Origin: a virus
Length of the DNA stretch: 37,703 bases
Reading direction: 5' to 3' (one strand)
IMG/VR virus record: IMGVR_UViG_3300023184_000290
Location: 1 to 37,703 of that record
Shown here: piece after piece, positions 14,356-24,200 of the stretch
Layout: each line of letters begins with the position of its first letter
Numbering within the stretch: the first letter of the stretch is position 1
Program-made: the position numbers and the translations under genes
Notes under the pieces: model-generated
What the model saw: only the letters and a program-made list of their open reading frames with translations
Database searches by the model: none
Told to the model about the DNA's origin: nothing

Positions 14356-15717
14356 TTATTGATAAGATATTGATCTTGCATCAATTGTGGTATCTAACCC
14401 CCTATCAAACTTTTGTATTAGGCCATTAACTAAAAATTTTTCTGTTCCATCAAGCCCTTGCCTTGAGTATTTAATAGATATTATATCTCCTACTTTAATT
14501 TTTGGATTTATAATAGCATTCATTGAGATTGTCATTTGTTGAGTTGAACATTGTGTATTAATCCATTGTGCAAGAGCTTTTGCATCAGATGGTCTTTGTA
14601 TCCAGGTTGACTCAAAAGTAATTGGTTCCTGTGTTGAATACTTGCTTACTTCTTCATCTGAATAAATGACTGGGCTAGACCTAACTATATTATTTGCTAC
14701 GGCACTTACTTTAGAATAAGTGCTAGAAAGTAGAGGAATGAATGTACCAGATGTATTTAATATATAGGCCTTAGCATTAAAGGCCGTCAAGTTGCTATCC
14801 AATATCTCTACAAAATCATTTAAATTTGTTGACATATATTTGGGCTGTACTGGCACGGTTGAATAATCTTGATTAACAAATCTTATTTCCCTAGCAACTG
14901 GACCAAATTCTTCAACATGGACATCTGTTGTCGCTACATGTAGAGTATTTATTCCAGACAGCCACATATCTCCGTATGCAATTTGTGCAGATATACCAGC
15001 AAACTGATTGCCATATAAATTTTGAATAGTAGCAGTATTATATTCAGCGGCAGTTATTTTTTTCAAATAAATATAATCAAAGCTTACTATGCCAAGTGAT
15101 GCAAATAAACCCATATTGGATGTTGCTGGAAGTATATTCCCAGCAGAACTATCTGTTGCTGTAATTCTATGTCCGTTTATATATGCAACAATAGTTGTTT
15201 TAAGTGTTTCACATTTTATATTAACATCAATTTTATATGATTCACCTTCAATAATACCTATTACATTTTTTGATTTTGTTATTGATTGTGAATCTGGTAC
15301 TACACTAACTATAGATTTCCCTAAGGAATTTATTTTAACTTTTAATATTTGAAATTCATTTTGTCCTTGTGCGCCAGCAAGCGTAGAAGATTTAATGTTT
15401 AATACATAGCCCTGTGTCCCAGTCGAGTTGGCAAATATTAACATTCCTCCAGAAGAATTACCTACTGAGTCTGATTGTGGTTGAAAAAACATTGTGGTTC
15501 CACAAGAATAGTAACCTGAGTTTGGAGAAGGTATTGTAAGTCCTAAATTTTTAATTGCACATGATACGCTATTTGGGTCACTATCAACAGAATTAATTGT
15601 CATTAAAGATTTACTAATAACAATTCCATCTTTTGTAAATGAGGGACTAAAATCAAGTGCACTTTTTTGAGTTGCTGTTGCAGTTGTTTGAAAAAATATT
15701 GTACCGTCTAATGGCAT
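14356..15717 (-). CDS. Tail/baseplate protein with concanavalin-like (LamG-type) middle
   Basis: 453 residues from the ATG at 15717, which overlaps the upstream stop as TAATG; a GTG at 15732 would add five residues and is less likely. The N-terminal half looks like a LamG/concanavalin jelly roll (FSPSFTKDGIVISKS, MLIFANSTGTQGYVLNIKSS, VAYINGHRITAT). The C-terminal part (about 365-453) resembles the domain that ends many siphovirus baseplate proteins: KALAQWINTQC, INPKIKVGDIISIKYSR, KFLVNGLIQKFDRGL. The two halves suggest a carbohydrate-binding insertion in a baseplate protein. Confidence 0.7.
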   Translation of the reverse strand: MPLDGTIFFQTTATATQKSALDFSPSFTKDGIVISKSLMTINSVDSDPNSVSCAIKNLGLTIPSPNSGYYSCGTTMFFQPQSDSVGNSSGGMLIFANSTGTQGYVLNIKSSTLAGAQGQNEFQILKVKINSLGKSIVSVVPDSQSITKSKNVIGIIEGESYKIDVNIKCETLKTTIVAYINGHRITATDSSAGNILPATSNMGLFASLGIVSFDYIYLKKITAAEYNTATIQNLYGNQFAGISAQIAYGDMWLSGINTLHVATTDVHVEEFGPVAREIRFVNQDYSTVPVQPKYMSTNLNDFVEILDSNLTAFNAKAYILNTSGTFIPLLSSTYSKVSAVANNIVRSSPVIYSDEEVSKYSTQEPITFESTWIQRPSDAKALAQWINTQCSTQQMTISMNAIINPKIKVGDIISIKYSRQGLDGTEKFLVNGLIQKFDRGLDTTIDARSISYQ

Positions 15718-17747
15718 TATGAGGTCACCCACTTTATTCCGCTATATCCATTCCATCCATTTGAAATTGATTTTAGATCTACTGGATGTGCTTTTACTAC
15801 AGTATTAAAACATCCACGAGTTTTAATCCTATATTTTCCTAGATTTTTAACACTTCCAATTACTGCAAGTGATGAATATTTACTAATGTCACCTGGGCTG
15901 GCAATATCGACTTGAATTGCAGACCCTCCTGTTAATGGAATATATTCATACTGAATTGAATCAAATTCAATAACTTCTGCATCTAATAAAAAGTATCCTG
16001 CAAATGCATAAAGTGATGATTGGGTTGATAAATCGCTTGCAGTAATGTCAATCATATCTAAATTTATATAGCTACATCCAGAGTGGTCTGTGGAGTGATC
16101 TAATAGTGTGGCTGTAGATACGGCGGAAATAGATAGAGTCTCTTTTAATCCTGCTGCTGCTAAATATGTGTTTGTATACTCAAGAACTTCTTTACTACTT
16201 TGATCATAACCCGCAAGTCCTGTAGGTGAATACCTAACCCTAACTGAAGATACCCCTGGGATTTTCTTTTTTGATAATGTAAGTATATTTGGTATATTTT
16301 TGATTCCACTAATAGTTTCTTCCGCATCTCTAAAAATATAATCTGTTAATCTATCTGAGTCAAAAATATAACTTCTAGTATAAAATTGCAGTATATTGTC
16401 ATCATCCATGAAGCAAATCATTTGCGAGTCTCTGCATAAATCTTGTATGACAGACCATGCGGTCTCCGTACCGTCGGTCCACCAATAATCTGGTGTGAAT
16501 ATAGAAGATTCTTTTTCTTGAGAAGGATTAGTATTAATTGCATAATTATTAAATCCAACCGAATCAAGGACTCTTCTTATAATTGCTGTTACTGTATAAC
16601 CAGTACATAATATTTGTGGACAAAATATATCTTGTAAAAATTTTGCGCTATCAAGTGCAGTTATATCTATATTGCCATATTCTGAAATATCCCAGCTATC
16701 TATATAAAAATAGCCCTGATTTAACTTAAAATATTTCCCTACTGAATCAGTTAAATCGCCATTGGAATTATATATTTTTAAAAATGGTTTTATTTCTGCA
16801 TTTTTAACTAAGTATATTTCATTTGAATCTAGCTGATCTTGGCTATCTCTTGAATAAGTATTAAATTTAATATGGCTTGCTGTCAAATCAATTAATTGCA
16901 ATGACAATGAATTAGCAGTTACATTTCCTACAGGCAAAAGATCTTGTGTGGTATTTGAACTTTCTTTTGAGGTAGTAAATGAAACAAAATAATCTGTTAA
17001 GTCATAAACTAAATGCGGTGCTATTTCTATAACTCCAATATACCCACCAGGATTTACTGCGTGTAGGCTTAATGATGATAATGTTTTTGGTGTTGCTGTT
17101 AAATTTAAATCTGATTCATTTAAACTCCAAACAGTTCCTGTCCAGTATATCTCTACTGATCCCTTATTTATTTCATTGCTGTTTACTGATGTTCCATCTT
17201 TTAATAACTGCTTATTGCCATATATATACCAGTGACTGGGGGTTGCATGAGATACTTCAAATTTTACTACAATTTTATTACATAGAACATCTTTAGGATA
17301 CGTTGGCTTATCTAATGTAGAATTATTATAATATACAGTTATAGATGCATTAGCATCTTTTGCTGTAAGCCAATACTTGTACTTTACTTCATCCCCAGGG
17401 TAGTAGGTTCTGTATGGGAAATCATAATTTACTCCTTTGGGATCCCCCCATGAATTTTGTGGGATATCTCCCAATATTGCATATTTAATACCTGCACCTT
17501 GAGGACGATTTTGTTTAATAATAGAATCGACTGGAAATAATTTTTTAAATACCTGCTTTGAATTTACTTGTGGTGATACTAGTGCTATTTCACTAGTAGA
17601 GATACTATCTTTATTTGTAAATGATTTAAAACAATTATCATTAAATACAATCATTGAATTAACATTTATATCCATAATTGCAGATGAATTAATTTTTAAG
17701 GTTGTATCTTTATTAAATGATTCTAAAGCAACATCTAGAGCTGTCAT
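15717..17747 (-). CDS. Minor tail/baseplate hub protein
   Basis: 676 residues, immediately after the distal-tail gene, where siphoviruses place the tail-associated hub. Beta-rich with no transmembrane segment. The most diagnostic-looking part is DYWWTDGTETAWSVIQDLCR and MICFMDDDNILQFYTRSY near residues 415-460, which resemble the DUF-type core of phage hub proteins that read as a domain within a lambda L/J-like region. I cannot assign catalytic activity and see no lytic motif. Coupled to both neighbours by TAATG. Confidence 0.75.
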   Translation of the reverse strand: MTALDVALESFNKDTTLKINSSAIMDINVNSMIVFNDNCFKSFTNKDSISTSEIALVSPQVNSKQVFKKLFPVDSIIKQNRPQGAGIKYAILGDIPQNSWGDPKGVNYDFPYRTYYPGDEVKYKYWLTAKDANASITVYYNNSTLDKPTYPKDVLCNKIVVKFEVSHATPSHWYIYGNKQLLKDGTSVNSNEINKGSVEIYWTGTVWSLNESDLNLTATPKTLSSLSLHAVNPGGYIGVIEIAPHLVYDLTDYFVSFTTSKESSNTTQDLLPVGNVTANSLSLQLIDLTASHIKFNTYSRDSQDQLDSNEIYLVKNAEIKPFLKIYNSNGDLTDSVGKYFKLNQGYFYIDSWDISEYGNIDITALDSAKFLQDIFCPQILCTGYTVTAIIRRVLDSVGFNNYAINTNPSQEKESSIFTPDYWWTDGTETAWSVIQDLCRDSQMICFMDDDNILQFYTRSYIFDSDRLTDYIFRDAEETISGIKNIPNILTLSKKKIPGVSSVRVRYSPTGLAGYDQSSKEVLEYTNTYLAAAGLKETLSISAVSTATLLDHSTDHSGCSYINLDMIDITASDLSTQSSLYAFAGYFLLDAEVIEFDSIQYEYIPLTGGSAIQVDIASPGDISKYSSLAVIGSVKNLGKYRIKTRGCFNTVVKAHPVDLKSISNGWNGYSGIKWVTS

Positions 17748-18226
17748 TATATTTCTTCCAGAATTATTTGAACATTCCAGTGTGGTTGTATGCCTCTTTT
17801 TTGAATAGTAAATGAAGCCTGTGAAAATGAAACTGAATATACTTCATAATCTGATGCGCTTTCAGTTTGATCTGTTCCATTTTTTGCCAAATTTATTTTA
17901 ATGTTAAATGGAAGTTTTCCTTCTGGGCTAGCAAAAAAAGATCTTATGTCTTCTGCACCCCAGCCACCATCTACAGTTAAAGTTCTATAAGAAGGAAGCA
18001 TATCCCATGAAACAGTAAATGTTTTTTTATCTGCGACCCAAAATTTTCTAAGCGTTCCATTAGATGTTCTATTTTTAGACTCTATTCTTTCTGTAGCTAT
18101 ATCAAATTGAGATCTATTGTGCTCTGTAATTTTATTCCATTTAACCGTATTCCCAGCTGGTGTCGCTAAAAGATCTTTGGCCTCTATTGATAAAATTGAA
18201 CCTCTTGGCATTGTTACATAGCCCAT
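17747..18226 (-). CDS. Distal tail protein (Dit-like)
   Basis: 159 residues encoded directly after the tape measure, the usual place for the distal tail adaptor. MPRGSILSIEAKDLLATPAG and KFWVADKKTFTVSWDMLPSY are typical of short beta-sandwich tail proteins, and the C terminus (GIQPHWNVQIILEEI) ends a beta strand. It would cap the tail tube and join it to the hub. It is shorter than the two-domain Dit of Gram-positive phages (about 250 aa), so the galectin-like half is missing. Start overlaps the tape-measure stop as TAATG. Confidence 0.68.
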   Translation of the reverse strand: MGYVTMPRGSILSIEAKDLLATPAGNTVKWNKITEHNRSQFDIATERIESKNRTSNGTLRKFWVADKKTFTVSWDMLPSYRTLTVDGGWGAEDIRSFFASPEGKLPFNIKINLAKNGTDQTESASDYEVYSVSFSQASFTIQKRGIQPHWNVQIILEEI

Positions 18227-21200
18227 TATTTAGACCTCGAATTTCCCAGCATAGCTGAATTTATCATATTCTTTTTATCAAGCATATCTACTACCATTGT
18301 AGCAATCATTTTTTCATCTTGGTGCGGCATAGTGTTTATTACCATTCCTCCAACATTGTAGTGATGAGCCGTTGATGAACCACCTGCTGGTAATGGATTT
18401 ACCATTGAAGTTGAAGTACTTGGTATATTGTATTTTGGTCCAGCTAGTCCTCCCATTGCAAAATGCGGAATATGACCACTAGGTAAAGTTCGTTTTGCTT
18501 CAAATACATACTCGTCTAGTAGTTTAGAATAATTTTTTCCACCAATCCATTGATTACCTACAAATGATCCCTCTCCTGGAATTTTATGCGCTAACGGATT
18601 AATTTGTTTTAAAATGTATTCTGTAAATGGCGCAATATACATTTCTTTGTCTGATAAACTTGCCCTATTGCCTCCTATGCCCAAATCCATTAAATTTGGA
18701 ATACCCTTAACATTTTTATCAAATATAACTTTTGCTACGGCATCAGTTTCTCCTCCAGCCGTGCCTCCCTGATGAGCTATGTTTTTAGCCCAATCTAAAC
18801 TATTTGTAAAAGATTTAGCTTTATCTGGTATCCATGATTGTCCTGGCTTTAATGCTGGAGCAAACCATTTAAATGGTGCAGATGCTTCGATATCACTATA
18901 TCTTGGCTCTGGTAATCCAGATTGTTTAATTAAATCTACTGCATTATCTTTCCAACCACTTGCAAAATGAGTCCATGGGGCTTCGTCAACCTTAGATGTA
19001 TGACCCCATTTATCCATCCACTCTTTTCCATTTTGTAGTGCCCTGGCTGGTCTTGTTTGATAGCCTACAATATCCGCCATGTCTTTCATGCTTAACCCTC
19101 TATACATTGTTTGGTTTTCACCAATTGATTTTCTGGTTAACATCGTGTTAATAATTCCCCAGTCATCTTGTTGTGCAAACATGGGTTTTTGTCCATACAT
19201 TTCAAGTGCGTTTATTCCGCCTGGGGGAGTATCTGTTTTTCTAGCCAATTTAAGATTTTTTAACATAGAAAAATTACTTTCTTGATAGTGACTTATAACA
19301 TTTTGTGCATGCTGTGGGTCTGCCCAAGGATTATTTTTATAAAACTCTCCAGTTTTTATTTGGCTAATTTCAGATCTATTTGTTGCCATTGCAGTTTGAT
19401 AAGCTCTAATAGATTTTATTGTATCTTCAGATAATGATTTATTTGTTAAAGCTAAAGTTGAAAGCTTGGAAGATTGGGCTAATGCCTTTATTGGCATTCC
19501 TAACTTATTACCCATTCCCATTCCCATAAAATTAAGTGGAAATAAAGCTGTGGCTAAATTATCTCCAGCTTTACCAAGACCAGCAAGTTTTCTTAATACT
19601 GATGCTGTTCCAAACATTTCAGCGGCAGGTGTATCTTTAGAATTAAATCCCGATACATATTTTTGAAACCAATTTTTATGTTTTGCCTCTCCACCTTTTC
19701 CAAACTTTTGAGCATTTAGTCCATCAAAGAAATCTTTACCATATTGATTTACTGCTGCTGCACGAACTACATATTCTCCATTTGAAAGGTATGCTGGAAT
19801 TGAATCAGATGTACTTGTGCCTGGGCCTCTAACTGCACCAATACTTCCTATTCCGTATTTTTTGACATTTCCTCCCATTGCAAATTTATGTGCAGATGGT
19901 TTAAATATTATTGTGCTAGCCCCTGTTGAATCTTTAACTAATTTTACAACTTCATATCCAGTTCCACTTGAATCTTGAAAGAACGCCCCTGGCTCTATTT
20001 TTTTATAGCCTCTATCATATATAGCTTTTTGCACCCAAGAGTCGTCTGCTGTAATTAATTCTCCCTTACCCGCCTTGTACATTACTGGCTTTCCATCTTT
20101 ATATCCTGTTGTTAATTTTGATGCGGGTGAAGTTTCAATTTTAGCATTAACTTTTGGAGAGTCTTTTACTTGTGCTGTATTATATGAATTTGTTGCTGTA
20201 ATAATTACCTTATCTGCTTTAATACCATTTTTATATGCATCTGTTGCTTTAGATATTGCTTCTGCAGCAATTTCATCAGCAGATTTAGTTCTTGTTCCAA
20301 CGCCAGACTTAGAGCCGCCAGGAAGTCCATATATTGCACTTGCTGTTGGCTTAATGCCCATTGATTCAGGAGTTAAAGATTTTGATTTTAATGCTTGAAC
20401 TAATGCGGCAATATCATTTGTGTAAGCAGAACTACTTAAATATTTATCTCCTAGATCTGCAATATTTTTTTGTATATCAGTAAATGATTTTGCAACTCCG
20501 TTAAATGCTTGTACCAATATGTCTAATTTAGCATTTGCTGCTGCTAATTTTTCTGCTGCTAAAGATGCTGCGTCAGATACTGCTTGATTTGCTGAGTCAA
20601 TTGTTTTTGCTTTTGCCTGTAAGGGTTCAACCTTTGCAATCCTTGCTTGCTCAATTGCATTAATTGCTGCTGTTTTTTGTCTTGCATTTGTTAATGACTG
20701 AATGTCTATTTGAGCTTGTGCAGCTGCGGCCATATCACCAGAAGCAACGGCTTGTTGATATATAATCTGTGCTTTTTTAATTTGAAGATTTTCATCTTCT
20801 ATTGCATTAATATCCTCTAAGGCCTTCTTTCTTGCTTCAGCTTCTTTATTAATAGCATCTATTTGTGCATTAATTGCATCAAGGGCTTTTCTTGAATCAA
20901 TTTGTTTTTGAGCAGAAATTCCAGCGGACTCTAGTGCGTATTGTTTAATCTTTTTTTGCAACGCATCTATTTGTGCATTTGTTTTATACAAAATTCCAGC
21001 ACCCGTACCATCTTTTGCTGGGGCGGCAATTAATGCGGCTTTAGCTGCTGCAGCAATTGCTTCATTTAATACCTGAAGAGCAGAGGCTGCATCACCACTC
21101 ATTCCATGTATATCCGCTCTTGTTCCCTCAATAAGAAGGTTTAGTTTGGCCCAAGCTGTAGTGGTATTATCAGTTGTATTAAGGAATCCTGCCAAGTCTG

Positions 21201-24200
21201 GATTAATTTTTGCAATCTGTGCAATATTTTTTTCAGTTAAATTATTTTGTTTTACTTTACTATTTTCAATCGCTTTTAAAACTTCCTGCTGTGCTTCAAG
21301 TTGAGTAATGGCAATTGTATTTCCAGTTTTGTCTGCTTTTGCAAGTGTTTCAGATTTTGATTTTATTTCATCTATTGCAGATGAAATTCCTTGTAAAGTT
21401 ATAAAGAATTGATTTGCTTGATTTTCACCAGGTACATTTAGGCCTTGTCCAATAGCTAAGGTTTTAATATTTTGAATGGCTGCCGATTTTTGATCGTTAA
21501 CTGAAGCAAACCCTAGTTGTGATATTGAAGATACGCCTTGTCCATATTTATTAGAAGCCTCTATTAATGCATATACTTTTTTGGTTGCTTCTTCAGCAGA
21601 CATTCCAGCTGTAATAAATTGAGCTTTTAAGCTAATTGCAAGCTTTCCAATATCTTGTTTTTTAGTTGCATTTATTAAATTAATATACTCTGGAAGAGTT
21701 TTCTTTACTTCTTCCTTTAATTTTCTATATTCCTCTATTGTTATTTTTAATGGGGTATTAGATAATGTTGTTGTTGCATATATTAATCTATTAGTTTCAG
21801 CTAAAGCTTTTTGATTTGCTACAGCATTTTTAATTTCAGAAGACAAAACGTTTATACTTAGGCCCGCTTTTTTGGCAGAGTCAGCAGTCATTCCATAAGC
21901 TAATGCTTGTAGCTTTAATGAATCTTGATGCTTTTTATACATAATTAATGCTGATTGAAGTCCTATTGCTACAACTCCTATTGGGCCTGCAAATCTTGAT
22001 GCAAATAAACCAGCTCTGCCAAGTGCTGGCGCAATTCTTGATAACGCTCCCGTGGATTTTGCTGCTGATTCTGATAAAGTTTCAAGCGCTGGAATTGCTT
22101 CATTTCTTAAACTTCTAGAAACTAGTTTAGTTGCTGCACTTTGTGCTGCAAAGAATCCACCCATTTGAATTGCAGTATTAGCAATTCCATTTGTAACTCC
22201 CATTCTTGATGCAATATTACCTGCAACTTCTTGACCAACAATTCCTGCGCCAAATCCAGCTGCGCCTCTACCAAACTTTTTAGCCATTCCGCCAACGCCA
22301 AAGTGTTGCACACCAGCTCCTGGAACCATTCCCCCAGAATTCATTCCAATTATTCCGCCTCTATTTCTAAACATATGTGTTGCTCTACGATTTTCTACTG
22401 CAGTAATTCCTGCATTAAATAATCTTTTTAGTAGAGGTGGTGGGGTTGTAGTATGTGCAAAAAATCCTTTAGCTTGTGGAGACTCTAGTGCATCTAATTT
22501 TATTGTTTTACCATTATGAGTTATGGATTTTAATTTCATACTTGGGCTACGCATTGGCTCGCCGCTTGTTCTTAAATTTTCTGAAACTGCATATGCTGGC
22601 TCTGATGAAAATTTATCCCAAAATCCTAATGCATCTGGATTATTAAATAAATGTCTTTTCATAACTGTATTTGATGCAGCCCAATATGGATTTGAAGCAT
22701 CTTTTATTTTTACAAAACTATCTAAATGTCTACGGTATAAAGAATCAATTTCTTTTTGTAATCCCATTGCATCTTTTTCATTAATTATTCCAGCTTTTGC
22801 AAGAGCAGATAAAAATTGATCAGTAGATCCAACATGCTGGTGTTTAGATGCGGCCATAGCTGCCTTATAAACTTCAGTTGGCAAACCGTTTCCTGCCAAT
22901 TCTGAATTTAATTTAGACTTTGAAATTTTTCCATTTTTAACTAAATCTTTATACTTTTCATTATGAATAATTTTAGGATCTGTAATTTCATTTAAATAAA
23001 CTCCTGCAGTGCCTCTTAATCTATATGAACCTCTGCCCCCAGCAAATCTTTCTGGAAATAAAGAAGACATTTGTTCATTTGTTACACCACTAATTCTTGG
23101 AACGGTAGTTGGAACCATTGGTGCAAAATCTACGGCATCAGATGAACCCGTGCTTTGATATGGACCCTTACTTCCAGGTCCATTTATTTGTTGTAGCAGT
23201 CCTAAATTTTCTCTTGTTGCTTTTGCATTTACAACAAATTCTCCTGGTGTAAGCATAGCTGGAACCGTATCTGTTCCCATAGGCTTAAACTCTGGCTCTC
23301 CACTTCCAAGAACTCTATAGACTGGTCCACCCGTTGCAAATCTACGCATAGTTTTTGGAACTGTTGTTTCAATACTAAATGGCGCTCCAGATGTTTTAAC
23401 TCCGAGGCTTCTTGCAATTGTATCAACTAGGCTAGCTGTGGGGCCTTTATGAAACATTTCTTTCATATTAGATTTTCCGCCTGCACCAACAACGGGCTGT
23501 GAAGTTAAAGGCACTGTTGTAAGGTTAATAGTTCTTGACATGCTTGATGCAACCATGGTTGCTGTTTCTATCATCATTGCTTCTACATTAGCATTTAAAG
23601 CAATAATTTTTGCTCTTGCCATATCTACTGTTATTTTACCTGCTTGTAATTGAGAAACAATTGCTTGTGATTCTGTTGCTGCTAATGAGGTAAGTTGCGC
23701 CATAGGTGGCAGCATTGCTTGATAAGATGCTGCCAATTCTGCAGTTACCGTTTTATTAGTAATTAATTCTGTCTTTAACATTGCAAGCTCTGCTTCAGAC
23801 TGAGTAGCTATTGCAGCATTCATTGCATGCCATTTTGCTGCTTCTCCTGCAACAACTCCAGTAGATACTCCATTTACTGCTGTTACGCCATTTATTAAAG
23901 GCATATTATTATGCATATAAGATTGTGGATTTGCACCAATTTTTTTGTTTACTGGGTTTGGCCCAGGAACAACTGAAAATATACTTTGATTAGATCTTTG
24001 TTCTGGAGACATTAATGCAGTTGGGTTCATATGAACCATGTCTCTTGTATAAATAGGTCCTGCTAAAGGATGATTTTTTACTGCCATTCTTTCGTTATTT
24101 ACAGCAAGGGCTTCGCTAGACATAACAGCATTTCCAGCAACTGTACTTATTCCACCACCAGTTACTGTTGTTGCAGCTAATGCTTTTTGTTGTAATATTA

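Noticed and set aside
15717-17747. Lytic (peptidase or lysozyme) domain in the hub protein
   Set aside because: No NlpC/P60, M23 or transglycosylase motif could be found in the 676 residues.
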